DNA from: Isoptericola chiayiensis
GTDB taxonomy: Bacteria; Actinomycetota; Actinomycetes; Actinomycetales; Cellulomonadaceae
Direction of reading: 5' to 3'
NCBI RefSeq assembly: GCF_013149805.1
Contig: NZ_JABEZT010000002.1
Location: 607,099-668,035 of the forward strand
DNA: 60,937 bases
A program made the position numbers and the translations under genes. Within the stretch, counting starts at the first letter, position 1; each line of letters opens with the position of its first letter. Of the stretch, positions 46,292-58,008 are shown piece after piece. The notes under the pieces are model-generated. The model was not told the origin of the DNA. It saw only the letters and a list, made by a program, of their open reading frames with translations, and did no database searches.

Positions 46292-47413
46292 TCACCGGCC
46301 GCCGAACTTGTCGCGCAGCCGGGAGAACACGCCGGGGTGGGCGGCGGTGAGGCGGGGCTCGGGGCGCTCCTCGCCGCGTGCGGCGGCGAGCTTGCGCAGC
46401 AGCTCGCCCTGCTCGTCGTCCAGCGAGGTGGGGATGGTGACCTCGACGTGGACGTTGAGGTCGCCGCGCCCGTTGCCGTGCAGGTGGCCGACGCCGAGAC
46501 CCTTGAGGGTGACGATCTGGCCGGGCTGGGTGCCGGGACGCAGGTCGATCTCCTCGGGTCCGTCGAGCGTGGCGAGCTCGAGCACGGTGCCCAGGGCGGC
46601 GGCGGTCATGGGGACCTGCAGGGTGCAGTGCAGGTCGTCGCCCCGGCGTACGAACGTGTCGTGGGCCTTCTCGCGGATCTCGACGTAGAGGTCGCCGGCG
46701 GGGCCGCCGCCGGGGCCGACCTCGCCCTGTGCGGACAGCTTGATGCGGGTCCCGGTGTCGACGCCGGCGGGGACGTTGACGCTCAGGGTGCGGCGCGAGC
46801 GGACGCGGCCGTCGCCGGAGCACTCGGCGCAGGGCTCGGGGATGACCGTGCCGAAGCCCTGGCAGGCGGCGCAGGGTGCGGTGGTCATGACCTGGCCGAG
46901 GAAGGAGCGGGCGACGCGCTGGACGTTGCCGCGTCCCTGGCAGACCTCGCAGGTGCGCACGTCGGTGCCGGGCCGGCAGCCGTTGCCGCTGCAGGTGCCG
47001 CACACCACGGCGGTGTCGACCTGCAGCTCGCGCTTGGCGCCGAACGTCGCCTCGGCGAGGTCGATGTCGAGGCGCACGAGCGCGTCCTGGCCGCGGCGGG
47101 CGCGCGGGACGGGGCCGGACGGCTGCCCGCCGCCCCCGAAGAACGTCTCGAAGATGTCCTGGAAGCCGAAGCCCTGGCCGAACCCGCCGCCGGCACCACC
47201 CGGGGCGCTGGGGTCCACCCCCATGTCGAACTGCTGGCGCTTCTCCGGGTTGGAGAGCACCTCGTAGGCGCGGGCGACGTCCTTGAAGCGTTCCTCGCCC
47301 TCCGCCCCGGCGACGTCCGGGTGCAGCGTGCGGGCGAGCTTGCGGTAGGCCTTCTTGATCTGCTCGGGCGAGGCGTCGCGCTCGACGCCGAGGATCTCGT
47401 AGTAGTCGGTCAC
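46292..47413 (-). CDS. dnaJ: Chaperone DnaJ
   Basis: An Hsp40 co-chaperone for DnaK. The 373 residues have an N-terminal J domain with HPD (31-33), a Gly/Phe-rich segment ([21 protein letters not shown]), four zinc-binding CxxCxGxG repeats ([32 protein letters not shown]) and C-terminal substrate-binding domains. The GTG start is 55 bp after hrcA, so it is under the same CIRCE control. This is the HrcA-linked DnaJ, probably a second copy to one linked with dnaK-grpE. Confidence 0.96.
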   Translation of the reverse strand: MTDYYEILGVERDASPEQIKKAYRKLARTLHPDVAGAEGEERFKDVARAYEVLSNPEKRQQFDMGVDPSAPGGAGGGFGQGFGFQDIFETFFGGGGQPSGPVPRARRGQDALVRLDIDLAEATFGAKRELQVDTAVVCGTCSGNGCRPGTDVRTCEVCQGRGNVQRVARSFLGQVMTTAPCAACQGFGTVIPEPCAECSGDGRVRSRRTLSVNVPAGVDTGTRIKLSAQGEVGPGGGPAGDLYVEIREKAHDTFVRRGDDLHCTLQVPMTAAALGTVLELATLDGPEEIDLRPGTQPGQIVTLKGLGVGHLHGNGRGDLNVHVEVTIPTSLDDEQGELLRKLAAARGEERPEPRLTAAHPGVFSRLRDKFGGR

Positions 47414-47468
47414 AGGTCTCTCTTCGGTGACGTTGAGAAGTCTGGTCAGGTTCCCCGGGGCCGGCCGG

Positions 47469-48509
47469 TCAGTTCGGCAGGACCCGGGAGAGGTAGCGGG
47501 CCACGGCACGCACCGAGGCAATGGTGCCGGGGTAGTCCATGCGGGTGGGGCCGATCGATCCGAGCGAGGCGACCGTGTCGCCGTCGGTACCGTAGCCGGA
47601 GGCCACGACGGACGTCTCGGTGAGGCCGTCGAGGCGGTTCTCGTGCCCGATGCGCACCCCGACGCCGTCGCCGGCCATCTCGGTGAGCAGACCGAGCAGC
47701 ACGACCTGTTCCTCGAGGGCCTCCAGCACGGGGCTGAGCCCCTGCTCGAAGGTGGCCTCGGACCGGGCCAGGTTGGCGGTGCCGGCCAGCACGATCCGCT
47801 CCTCGCCCTCCTCGCCGAGGGTGTCCACGACGAGGTCAGCCACGGCCTGGGCGACGCCGCCGAGCTCGGGCCCGACGGCCTCGACGACGCCCGCGAACGC
47901 CGTCGGCAGGTCGCGCAGGCGCTTGCCGGCGGCGGCCGCGTTGAAGCGCGCCCGCAGCTCGCCGAGCGTGATGTCGTCGAGCACGATCCCGCCGTCGGTG
48001 CCGTCCGGGCGCAGCGGCAGCTCGCAGAAGCGCTGCTCGACGCGGCCGGTGTCGGTGATGACGACGACGAGCAGACGCCCCTCGGCCACCGGGACGAGCT
48101 CGAGGTGCCGCAGCCCGGACCGTCGCAGCGACGGGTACTGGACCACGGCGACCTGCCCGGTGAGCTGGGCGATGAGCCGCCCGGCGCGGGTCAGGACGTC
48201 GTCGAGGTCGACGGCCTCGGACAGGAAGGTCTCGATGGCGCGCTTCTGCGGGACGTTGAGGGGACGCACCTCGGCGAGGCGGTCGACGAACACCCGGTAG
48301 CCGGCGTCCGTGGGCACCCGCCCGGCCGAGGTGTGCGGCTGGGCGATGTACCCGGCCTCCTCCAGGGCGGCCATGTCGTTGCGGATCGTGGCCGGGGACA
48401 CGCCGAGACGATGGCGCTCGGTGAGCATGCGGGAGCCCACCGGTTCGCGCGTCGTGACGTAGTCCTCGACGATGGCGCGCAGCACCTCGAACCTGCGGAC
48501 CTCGCTCAC
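47469..48509 (-). CDS. hrcA: Heat-inducible transcription repressor HrcA
   Basis: A 346-residue repressor of class I heat-shock genes. The winged helix is [63 protein letters not shown] follows, then the GAF-like dimerisation and inserted domains. The GTG start is fixed by [19 protein letters not shown] full CIRCE element lies 44 bp upstream, so it represses itself and the downstream run. Confidence 0.97.
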   Translation of the reverse strand: MSEVRRFEVLRAIVEDYVTTREPVGSRMLTERHRLGVSPATIRNDMAALEEAGYIAQPHTSAGRVPTDAGYRVFVDRLAEVRPLNVPQKRAIETFLSEAVDLDDVLTRAGRLIAQLTGQVAVVQYPSLRRSGLRHLELVPVAEGRLLVVVITDTGRVEQRFCELPLRPDGTDGGIVLDDITLGELRARFNAAAAGKRLRDLPTAFAGVVEAVGPELGGVAQAVADLVVDTLGEEGEERIVLAGTANLARSEATFEQGLSPVLEALEEQVVLLGLLTEMAGDGVGVRIGHENRLDGLTETSVVASGYGTDGDTVASLGSIGPTRMDYPGTIASVRAVARYLSRVLPN

Positions 48510-48552
48510 GTGACCCTCCCCTCGCTCGTCTTCCCCGTGTCCTCGTCCGGTC

Positions 48553-48579
48553 TTAGCACTCTCGTGCGTCGAGTGCCAT
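48553..48579. promoter_or_regulatory. CIRCE operator for HrcA
   Basis: TTAGCACTC, nine bases, GAGTGCCAT: 16 of 18 positions of the CIRCE consensus TTAGCACTC-N9-GAGTGCTAA. Confidence 0.93.
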
Positions 48580-48676
48580 CCATCCTACGCGCAGCCGCCG
48601 ACAGGTCCGGCGACGACGGCGGTCCCGTGCCACGAGGTCCCGGAGTGTCGGTCGCCGGCGACGCCGCACGGCTCCG

Positions 48677-48682
48677 TAGGCT
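48677..48682 (+). promoter_or_regulatory. -10 hexamer TAGGCT before the DUF3097 gene
   Basis: Six bases upstream of the GTG; a leaderless promoter pattern. Confidence 0.5.
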
Positions 48683-48688
48683 CACGCC

Positions 48689-49558
48689 GTGCACGATCGC
48701 TACGGTTCCGACGTCCTGTCCTCCTCCCCCGGCGCGCCGGACGGGTCCGCCCACCACCGCCGTCGGCCCACGTCGGCGCCGGTGCCGGCCGAGACCGGCC
48801 TGGTGGTCGAGGAGGTCGGCTCCGGCTGGGTCGGGGCCGTGACCCGGGTGGAGAAGTCCGGCGGGGTGCACCTGGTGGTCCTCGAGGACCGGCGCGGGAA
48901 GGTGCGGTCGTTCCCCCTCGGCCCGGGCTTCTGGGTCGACGGGCAGCCCGTCGAGCTCACCGCCCCCGTCACATCCCGGGCACCGGCCGCCCCGACGCGC
49001 ACGGCGTCGGGCTCGGTGGCCGTGCACGGCGCCCGCGCGCGCGTGGCCCGCGGCTCGCGCATCTGGGTGGAGGGCAAGCACGACGCCGAGCTCGTGGAGA
49101 AGGTCTGGGGCGACGACCTGCGCATCGAGGGGGTCGTGGTCGAGATGCTCGACGGCGTCGACCACCTCGCCGAGGCGCTCGCGGAGTTCGACCCCACGCC
49201 GGACCGGCGGGTCGGTGTGCTGGTGGACCACCTGGTGCCCGGCGCCAAGGAGCAGCGGATCGCCGCCGACGCGCTGCGCACCGTGCCCGACGGCACGGTG
49301 CTGGTGCTCGGGCACCCCTACGTCGACGTCTGGCAGGCGGTCAAGCCGGCACGGGTGGGGCTGGACGCCTGGCCCACGATCGACCGGGGCACGGAGTGGA
49401 AGCGCGGCATCCTGGCGGAGCTGGGCTGGCCGGCGGACACGACCGCCGACGTCGGCCGGGCGTGGCAGCGGATCCTGGCCTCGGTGCGCGACTTCAGAGA
49501 CCTCGACCCGGCCCTGCTGGGCCGGGTCGAGGAGCTCATCGACTTCGTGACGGCGTGA
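48689..49558 (+). CDS. DUF3097 family protein
   Basis: A 289-residue actinobacterial protein that I recognise as DUF3097. An N-terminal beta-rich part (GLVVEEVGSGWVGAVTRVEKSGGVHLVVLEDRRGKVRSFPLG) is followed by a Toprim-like section: RIWVEGKHDAELVEKVWGDDL, VEMLDGVDHL, GVLVDHLVPGAKEQRIA. The EGKHDA and VDHLVPG motifs resemble the Toprim Glu and DxD positions, so nucleic-acid processing is possible. The function is not established. It is divergent from hrcA. Confidence 0.9.
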   Translation: MHDRYGSDVLSSSPGAPDGSAHHRRRPTSAPVPAETGLVVEEVGSGWVGAVTRVEKSGGVHLVVLEDRRGKVRSFPLGPGFWVDGQPVELTAPVTSRAPAAPTRTASGSVAVHGARARVARGSRIWVEGKHDAELVEKVWGDDLRIEGVVVEMLDGVDHLAEALAEFDPTPDRRVGVLVDHLVPGAKEQRIAADALRTVPDGTVLVLGHPYVDVWQAVKPARVGLDAWPTIDRGTEWKRGILAELGWPADTTADVGRAWQRILASVRDFRDLDPALLGRVEELIDFVTA

Positions 49559-49573
49559 GGCCGCCGGGACGGG

Positions 49574-50110
49574 TCAGACGATCCCGTCGCGCTCGGCGTA
49601 GCGGTTGACCTTCTCGGAGATGTTCACCACCGCCTGGAAGACCTCGAGGCCGATCCGGTAGATCGCCAGGTAGACGAGGGCGACGATCCATCCGAACAGG
49701 ATGGTGAACAGCCCGATGTACCACTGGTCCGAGAACAGCGTCACGACGCCGAAGATGAACCAGCCCAGCCAGACGAGGGCCAGCAGGATCGTCACGATGA
49801 CGTAGACGATCTTGACGATCTTCGGGGTGACGTAGTTCGCGAACGAGAAGTCGAACAGCGAGCCGAGCAGACCCTTCGTGTCGTCGCGGGCCACGCCGGC
49901 CGCCGACGAGGCGGCGTTCGCGTAGAACGGCTGCTGGCCGCCGCTGCCCGGCTGCTCGTGGTGCGGCTGCTGCTGGTACGGCTGAGCGGGCGGCTGCTGC
50001 TGGTACGACGGCGGCTGCTGGTAGGGCTGCTGGGGCGGCGTCGGCTGCGTGGGCTCCTCGCCGTACGGGTCCTCGGGGCGCCCGGGCTGGTTCGGCGGGT
50101 TCTCGCTCAT
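49574..50110 (-). CDS. DUF4282 membrane protein with Gln/Pro-rich N-terminus
   Basis: A 178-residue protein. The first ~60 residues are low-complexity Pro/Gln/Tyr (repeats like PYQQPPSYQQQPPAQ), followed by a DUF4282 domain with two helices (IVKIVYVIVTILLALVWLGWFIFGVVTLF and YIGLFTILFGWIVALVYLAIYRIGLE). AGGAGG precedes the ATG at 50110. The function is unknown. Confidence 0.88.
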   Translation of the reverse strand: MSENPPNQPGRPEDPYGEEPTQPTPPQQPYQQPPSYQQQPPAQPYQQQPHHEQPGSGGQQPFYANAASSAAGVARDDTKGLLGSLFDFSFANYVTPKIVKIVYVIVTILLALVWLGWFIFGVVTLFSDQWYIGLFTILFGWIVALVYLAIYRIGLEVFQAVVNISEKVNRYAERDGIV

Positions 50111-50236
50111 CGTTCCTCCTGGTGGTGCGGGTGGGATCGGCACCAGGGTGGTCCCTGACCAGCGCCGTCGCCACCGGAACGCACGGCGCGTCCGCTATGG
50201 GTGACTTCGCACCGCCCGGCCTGGGACAATGGAGCC

Positions 50237-50638
50237 ATGACACAGACACCTCCCCCACCGGGCGCCGGCGGGTTCGAAGGACCGCGTCCGCTGTCCCGGT
50301 CCGACGAGCGGACCTGGGCGATCTTCGCCCATCTGGGCCCGCTCCTGGTCGGCGTCCTGACCGTGGGCTGGCTCGCCTTCGTCGCGCCGCTGGTGATCTG
50401 GCTGGTCCTGCGCGACCGCAGCACCTACGTGGCGAACCAGGCCAAGGAGGCCCTGAACTTCCAGCTCACGCTGCTCATCGGCACCGTGATCGGCTATCTC
50501 CTCACCTGGATCCTGGTCGGGTTCCTGATCCTGGGCGTGGTGTGGGTCTTCGGGATCGTCTTCGCGATCATCGCGGCGCTCGCCGTCAACCGGTACGAGG
50601 ACTTCGAGTACCCGTTGACGCTCCGCCTGGTGAAGTAG
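50237..50638 (+). CDS. DUF4870 membrane protein (first of two)
   Basis: A 133-residue protein with a Pro-rich start, then DUF4870: DERTWAIFAHLGPLLVG, FVAPLVIWLVLRDRSTYVANQAKEALNFQLTLL and two further helices, ending in NRYEDFEYPLTLRLVK. The ATG follows GACAAT by six bases. It is paralogous to the next gene; the function is unknown. Confidence 0.88.
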   Translation: MTQTPPPPGAGGFEGPRPLSRSDERTWAIFAHLGPLLVGVLTVGWLAFVAPLVIWLVLRDRSTYVANQAKEALNFQLTLLIGTVIGYLLTWILVGFLILGVVWVFGIVFAIIAALAVNRYEDFEYPLTLRLVK

Positions 50639-50769
50639 CGGACACGCGGCGCGGGCGGGGCGGGTGAATCGACCTCAGTTCCCCGTCAACTCCGTCCGGG
50701 GACGGGGGCTTCGTCGCTACCGTGCCCGTCGGCCGGAAAGTCCGGATCATGACGTTCATGGAGGTTGCC

Positions 50770-51174
50770 GTGACCGAACCCACCCCGCACCAGACGACCC
50801 CGTCGCCTCAGGCACCGCTCGCGCCGCAGGACGAGCGGACCTGGTCGGTCCTCGCCCACGTGAGCGGCGTCGTCCTGTCCGTCGTCGGCCCGCTGGTCGT
50901 GTGGCTGGTGTTCCGGGACCGCAGCGCGCGCGTCGACCACCAGGGCAAGCAGGCGCTGAACTTCCAGCTCACGCTCCTGATCGGCTACGTGGCCGTCTGG
51001 GTCGTCTTCGGCGTCGTCGCGATGATCCCGATCATCGGGTTGCTCGCGTTCCTCGGCGGCGTCCTCGCGTTCGGCATCTGGGTGTGCTCGCTGGTCTTCA
51101 GCATCCTCGGCGCCGTGGCCGCGTCGCGCGACGAACGCTACGAGTACCCGTTCGCCGTCACGTTCGTGCGCTGA
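50770..51174 (+). CDS. DUF4870 membrane protein (second of two)
   Basis: A 134-residue protein with the same layout as its upstream neighbour: DERTWSVLAHVSGVVLSVVGPLVVWLVFRDRSARVDHQGKQALNFQLTLL, then helices and RDERYEYPFAVTFVR. GTG at 50770 is preferred over upstream ATGs (50749, 50758) because GGAGG sits six bases before it. Its stop directly abuts the hemW stop on the other strand. Confidence 0.86.
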   Translation: MTEPTPHQTTPSPQAPLAPQDERTWSVLAHVSGVVLSVVGPLVVWLVFRDRSARVDHQGKQALNFQLTLLIGYVAVWVVFGVVAMIPIIGLLAFLGGVLAFGIWVCSLVFSILGAVAASRDERYEYPFAVTFVR

Positions 51175-52463
51175 TCAGACCGTCAGGTCCCGCACAACGG
51201 CATCGGCCAGCAGCCGGCCGCGCCGCGTGAGGACGGCCCGACCACGGACCGCGGCCGCCCCGTCGAGCAGCCCGGACGCCACCAGTCCGGCCACGGCGCG
51301 GCGGCCGTCGGCCTCCAGCACGTCGAGGTCGAGCCCCTCGGCCAGCCGCACCCCCAGCATCACGCGCTCCAGGTGCGCCTCGGCCGTGGTGAGGAGCTCG
51401 CGCCCGGCACCGGGCGAGCGCCCGTCCTCCAGCAGCGCGGCGTAGCGCCGCGGGTGCTTGACGTTCCACCAGCGCACGCCCGCCACGCCGTCGGCAGGCC
51501 CGCCGGCGGGCGCGCCGACGTAGGAGTGCGCGCCCGGGCCGATGCCCCACCAGTCGTCACCGCGCCAGTACGCCAGGTTGTGCCGGCAGGCGTGCTCGGC
51601 CCCGCGAGCCCAGTTGCTCACCTCGTACCAGTCGAGACCGGCGGCGGTCAGCAGGTCGTCGGCGAGCTCGTACTTGGCCGCCTGGTCGTCCTCGTCGGGC
51701 AGCGTCAGCTCGCCGCGGCGGACCTGGGCCGCCATCTTGGTGCCCGGCTCGACCACGAGGGCGTACGCCGAGACGTGGTCGACCCCGGTGGCCAGTGCCG
51801 TCTCCACCGAGGTGCGCCAGTCGGCGAGCGACTCCCCCGGCGTGCCGTAGATGAGGTCCAGCGAGACGTCGAGGCCGGCGTCACGCGCCCAGCGCACGAC
51901 GTCGGGGATGCGGTCCGGGTCGTGGGTACGTTCCAGCGTGGCCAGCACGTGCGGCACCGCCGACTGCATCCCGAACGAGACCCGGGTGAACCCGGCGTCG
52001 GCCAGCACCGCCAGCGACTCGGGGGTCACCGAGTCGGGGTTCGCCTCCGTGGTGACCTCCGCCCCCTCGGCCAGGCCCCAGGTGGCATCGATGCGGCGCA
52101 CGATCCGGCCCAGGTCGCCGGCCGGCAGCATCGTCGGCGTGCCGCCGCCGACGAACACCGTCGAGACCTCACGCCCGGACAGCCCGGCGTCGGCCAGCAC
52201 GCGGGCCGCCAGGTCCACCTCGCGCAGCGCCGTGTCGGCGTACGCCACCTGGGAGGCACCGCCGCCGAGCTCGGCGGCGGTGTAGGTGTTGAAGTCGCAG
52301 TAGCCGCAGCGCACCGAGCAGAACGGCACGTGCACGTACACCCCGAACCGGCCCGCGGGGGCCGGTCCGGGCGCCCGGGTGCCGCCGTCGTGCGCCGTGC
52401 GGGCCACCGCCGCCGGCAGCGTCCCGTCGGGCGGGACGGGTTCTCCGTCGGGCAGGGCCGGCA

Positions 52464-52464
<1 letters not shown>
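51175..52464 (-). CDS. hemW: Radical SAM heme chaperone HemW
   Basis: A 429-residue radical SAM protein related to coproporphyrinogen oxidase HemN. The cluster motif is CSVRCGYCDF (Cys49, Cys53, Cys56), the extra Cys of true HemN being replaced by Phe as in HemW. VFVGGGTPTML, TTEANPDSVTPE and SFGMQS follow, then the HemN C-terminal domain with NLAYWRGDDWWGIGPGAHSY. Known: HemW binds and transfers heme. The GTG overlaps the lepA stop. Confidence 0.93.
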
Positions 52465-54341
<1,877 letters not shown>

Positions 54342-54492
54342 CTCGTCTCGCTCCGTCGGGTCGGGGCTTGTGGGATGGGCCCGGTCATTGTCCCACGCCG
54401 CGTCACCGCCACCCGACGCCGGCGCCCGCCGGGCGGCAGGATGTCGACGCCCGACGGCGGCACCGAGCCTGGGAATCGGACCCGCGCCCGCC

Positions 54493-54498
54493 TACGGT
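54493..54498 (+). promoter_or_regulatory. -10 hexamer TACGGT
   Basis: Six bases upstream of the ATG at 54505; a leaderless promoter pattern. Confidence 0.5.
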
Positions 54499-54504
54499 GC
54501 CGTC

Positions 54505-55290
54505 ATGACCACCAGCAGCACCGCCGTCGACCCCGCGACCGGACGCCGCGGCCCCGGCGTCGACGACCTGGACCGGCTCAGCCTGCTCAGCGCCGTGCAG
54601 GCCGAGTTCGCGGCCCGGATCCCCGCCACCGACCCGGAGGCACCCGTGCCCGCCTGCGGGCGGTGGCGGGTGCGGCACCTGGTGGTGCACCTGGGACGCA
54701 TCCACCACTGGGCGGCCGGCCAGGCACGGCGCCGCCAGGAGACGCCCCTGGGGCGCGGCCCGTTCGACCTCGGACCGTTCTACGCCGCCCAGGCGGCCGA
54801 GCTGCGCGAGACGCTGACCGCGCTCGGGCCCGACGCCACCGCGTGGACGCTGCTCGGCACCGGGCCGGCGTCGTTCTGGCACCGGCGCCAGCTCCACGAG
54901 ACGCTGGTGCACCTGCACGACCTGCGCGCCGCCGGCCTGGCCTCCGGCCCCGACGCCGCACGGGAACCGGTCGACGTGCCCGCCGCTGTCTGGGCCGACG
55001 GCGTCGACGAGGTCGCGCGGATGTTCCAGCCCCGCCAGGTCCGCCTGGGACGCGTCGACCCGCTGCCGCGCACCGTCCGGCTGGTCGCCTCCGACGTCGG
55101 TGAGAGCTGGACGCTCGGCGCGCACGAGGACGGCCGCCGTCCGGACGACCCCGCCGCGACGCTCACGGCGCCCGCCCGCGAGCTCGCGCTGCTGCTGTGG
55201 CGCCGGCTGACCACGGCCGAGTCGGGCGTGCGGCTCGACGGGGACGAGGCAGCGGTGCGCGCAGCGCTGGCGCCCGGCGTCGTGCCCTGA
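54505..55290 (+). CDS. Mycothiol-dependent maleylpyruvate isomerase-family protein
   Basis: A 261-residue protein of the actinobacterial family with a DinB-like mycothiol-binding N-terminal domain ([21 protein letters not shown] and [20 protein letters not shown] carry the metal-ligand His) and a C-terminal MDMPI domain ([13 protein letters not shown]...[16 protein letters not shown]). Its substrate is unknown; an epimerase or S-transferase role is usually assumed. It is a second DinB-type protein in the window. Confidence 0.88.
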   Translation: MTTSSTAVDPATGRRGPGVDDLDRLSLLSAVQAEFAARIPATDPEAPVPACGRWRVRHLVVHLGRIHHWAAGQARRRQETPLGRGPFDLGPFYAAQAAELRETLTALGPDATAWTLLGTGPASFWHRRQLHETLVHLHDLRAAGLASGPDAAREPVDVPAAVWADGVDEVARMFQPRQVRLGRVDPLPRTVRLVASDVGESWTLGAHEDGRRPDDPAATLTAPARELALLLWRRLTTAESGVRLDGDEAAVRAALAPGVVP

Positions 55291-55413
55291 CCCGACACCG
55301 GGCAGCGCCGGTCGGACTGAGACGCCGTCCGGGTCGATCCGGCACGCGGACGATGCTTGACTGCCACCAGCCCGGGGCCCACCGGGCGCCCGGACGCACC
55401 CGAGGAGGGGCCA

Positions 55414-56265
55414 GTGTCGTCAGCGCCCGTGGAGGTCTCCGTCAGCGGAGCCGTCGCCGAGGTGACCCTGAACCGCCCCGAGGCCCGCAACGCCCTGGAC
55501 CTGGCGCTCAAGCAGGCGCTGCTGGAGGCCCTGACCGACGTCGGCTCCGACCCTGCCGTGCGGGCCGTGCTGCTCGCGGGCCGCGGCCCGGCGTTCTGCG
55601 TCGGCCAGGACCTGCGCGAGCACGCCGACGCCCTGGCGACCGGCGGGTGGGCCGAGCAGCGCACGGTCGAGCACCACTACAACCCCATCGTCCAGGCGCT
55701 GGCCACGATGCCGAAGCCGGTGATGGCCGCCGTGCACGGTGCGTGCGTCGGTGCCGGGCTCGAGCTGGCCCTCGCGGCCGACCTGCGGGTGCTGGCCGAG
55801 GACGCCGTGCTGGGCACCGCCTTCACGGGGATCGGCCTGACGTTCGACACCGGCCTGTCCGTCACCCTCGCCCGTGCCGTCGGCAGCGCCCGTGCCCGCG
55901 AGCTCGTGCTGCGCGGGGACACCATCGACGCCACCACCGCCGTCGCGTGGGGCGTCGCGGGCGAGGTGGTGCCGACGTCGGACGCCCTGGAGCGGGCACG
56001 CGAGCTCTCCGCGCGCCTGGCCGCAGGGCCGACGCAGGCCTACGCCGCGTCCAAGCGCCTCCTGGCCGACGGCCCCGAGCGTTCGCTGACCCAGACCCTG
56101 GCGGCCGAGGCCCGCGCGCAGGACGCGCTCGTGCGCACCGGCGACCACCGCGGCGCCGTCGAGGCCTTCCTGACCAAACGCACCCCGCGGTTCGACGGCG
56201 GCGTGCGAGCCGGCACCGACGCCGTCGGCGACCCGGCTACGCCAGCCGGGTCATCTCCACGGTGA
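55414..56265 (+). CDS. Enoyl-CoA hydratase/isomerase family protein
   Basis: A 283-residue crotonase-fold protein. LNRPEARNALDLALKQALLEAL, AFCVGQDLREHAD (oxyanion hole) and HGACVGAGLELALAADLRVLAEDAVLGTAFTGIGLTFDTGLSVTLAR are typical of the PaaG-like subgroup. Asp in TFDTG sits where PaaG places its catalytic acid. GAGGAGG before GTG 55414 decides the start. The 3' end overlaps the convergent transglutaminase gene by 29 bp. The pathway (phenylacetate or fatty-acid) cannot be assigned from neighbours. Confidence 0.9.
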   Translation: MSSAPVEVSVSGAVAEVTLNRPEARNALDLALKQALLEALTDVGSDPAVRAVLLAGRGPAFCVGQDLREHADALATGGWAEQRTVEHHYNPIVQALATMPKPVMAAVHGACVGAGLELALAADLRVLAEDAVLGTAFTGIGLTFDTGLSVTLARAVGSARARELVLRGDTIDATTAVAWGVAGEVVPTSDALERARELSARLAAGPTQAYAASKRLLADGPERSLTQTLAAEARAQDALVRTGDHRGAVEAFLTKRTPRFDGGVRAGTDAVGDPATPAGSSPR

Positions 56266-57076
56266 CGTCCAGCGAGCTCGCCCCGGCCCCCGCGAACACG
56301 CCCTTCAGCGGCGGCACGTCCGCGTACTCGCGGCCGCGGCCGATCACCACGTGGTCCTCCCCGACGAACCGACGGTTGGTGGGGTCGTAACCGACCCACT
56401 GCCCCGCCCACCACTCGAGCCAGGCGTGCGACTCCCCGTGCACCGCCTCCCCGACGGCCGCGTCCGACTGCGGCAGCAGGTAGCCCGAGACGTACCGCGC
56501 GGGGATGCCCACCGAGCGCAGCGCACCGATGCCGAGGTGCGCCATGTCCTGGCAGACGCCCTCGCGGGCCGCCCACGCGTCCGCGGCCGGACTGTGCACG
56601 GTGGTCACGCCCGCCACGTACTCGAGACGGTCGCGCACCGCCAGGCACACCGCCTCGGCGGCGTCGTCCGGGTCCAGGCCGGCCGCGGTCTCCAGCGCGA
56701 GCGCCGCCACGTCGTCGGGCACCGCCGTCGTCGGCGTCTCGGCCAGGAACGGCGAGTGCGCGTCGCTGGCCTCCTCGCCGCCCAGGACGTCCCAGCCGGC
56801 TCCCGAGCGCGCCGGCCCGCCGGACGCCACCTCGACCGTCGCGGTCGCCACGATGTCGAGGCGCTCGTGCGGGCGCAGCACCTCGAAGATCGTCACCTCC
56901 GTGCCCCAGTAGTCGCGGTAGGAGTCCGTCCAGGTGTGCGGCCGGACGTCGACGTGCGCCCCACGCACCACCTGGCGGGCGTCGTCGACCGGCGTCATCC
57001 GCGCCTCGTTGTACGACGCCGTCACCGCGTCGGTGTAGTCGAAACTCGTGGTGTGCACCACTCTCAGCAGGCTCAC
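56237..57076 (-). CDS. Transglutaminase-family cysteine protease-like protein
   Basis: A 279-residue protein with an N-terminal beta-rich domain (LLRVVHTTSFDYTDAVTASYNEARMTPV) and a transglutaminase-core catalytic domain: Cys175 in EGVCQDMAH, His218 in GESHAWLEWW, Asp231 in GYDPTN. It is the last gene of an alpha-E/ATP-grasp/transglutaminase operon. Known: the trio is widespread and predicted to make or modify peptides, with this member as a peptidase. GTG 57076 overlaps the alpha-E stop by four bases. Confidence 0.93.
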   Translation of the reverse strand: MSLLRVVHTTSFDYTDAVTASYNEARMTPVDDARQVVRGAHVDVRPHTWTDSYRDYWGTEVTIFEVLRPHERLDIVATATVEVASGGPARSGAGWDVLGGEEASDAHSPFLAETPTTAVPDDVAALALETAAGLDPDDAAEAVCLAVRDRLEYVAGVTTVHSPAADAWAAREGVCQDMAHLGIGALRSVGIPARYVSGYLLPQSDAAVGEAVHGESHAWLEWWAGQWVGYDPTNRRFVGEDHVVIGRGREYADVPPLKGVFAGAGASSLDVTVEMTRLA

Positions 57077-58008
57077 AGCGCCTCCCCCACCCAGGCCGTC
57101 GCGTTCGCCGGCGACGGGAAGTACCGGCCTCGGATCGCCTCGCTCGCCCGCGAGCACGCCTGCTGGACCTGCTCCATGACCGCGGGCAGGTCCTCGAGGG
57201 TGTCGGCGCGCCGCGTGTACTGCAGCCGCGCGCGCACGATGCCGAGCTCGCGCACGGCCTCGTCGTTGACCTCGCGGCGACCCTCGACGGGCTCGAGCGC
57301 CCGCAGCGCGCGGTCGGCGACGCCCAGCGCGTAGACGATCGTGCGGGGGAACAGCCGGTCGAGCACGAGGAACCCGGCGGCGTCCACGTCGGAGGTGCGA
57401 CCGCGATGGGCGCGCAGGTAGGCCTCGTGGGCTCCGCAGGACCGCAGCAGCGTGGTCCATCCGGGCCCGGACGCACCGAGCCGTGCCTGGGTGGTGATGA
57501 GGCGCGCGGTCATGTCGGCCCGCTCGATCGACTGCCCGAGCACCATGAAGTGCCAGGTGGCGTCGTGCGGCGTGGCCGACTCCATGAGGCCGGCGACCAC
57601 GGCCGCCCGCTGCCGCACCCAGGAGAAGAACTCGTGCGGCCCCGTACGCCGGGCCACCTGCTCGACCTCGTTGCGGGTCGTGTTCAGGGTCTCCCACAGC
57701 TCGGTCGAGACGATCTCGCGGGCCCGGCGGGCGTTCTCCCGGGCGGCGACGAGCGCGCCGGTGATCGACGACGGGTTGGTCCGGTCGCGCGCGAGGAGCT
57801 GCAACACCGTCTGGCGTCCCACCGGGCCGGACTCCGGCGGGGTCGGGTGGTCCATGATCGCCAGCAGGGAGCGGCAGGCCAGCGACTCCTCGGCCCACGG
57901 GTCCTCGGACAGGAGCTGGACGTGGACGTCGAGGATCCTGGCGGTGTCGTCGGCCCGCTCGACGTACCGGCCGATCCAGAACAGCGACTCGGCGATGCGG
58001 CTCAGCAC
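57073..58008 (-). CDS. Alpha-E domain-containing protein
   Basis: A 311-residue all-helical protein. LSRIAESLFWIGRYVERADDTARILDVHVQLL at the start and WHFMVLGQSIERADMTARLI are the repeated ER(A/T)D motifs of alpha-E domains. It is always found with the circularly permuted ATP-grasp protein and may act as its partner or scaffold. It overlaps both neighbouring genes. Confidence 0.93.
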   Translation of the reverse strand: MLSRIAESLFWIGRYVERADDTARILDVHVQLLSEDPWAEESLACRSLLAIMDHPTPPESGPVGRQTVLQLLARDRTNPSSITGALVAARENARRAREIVSTELWETLNTTRNEVEQVARRTGPHEFFSWVRQRAAVVAGLMESATPHDATWHFMVLGQSIERADMTARLITTQARLGASGPGWTTLLRSCGAHEAYLRAHRGRTSDVDAAGFLVLDRLFPRTIVYALGVADRALRALEPVEGRREVNDEAVRELGIVRARLQYTRRADTLEDLPAVMEQVQQACSRASEAIRGRYFPSPANATAWVGEAL

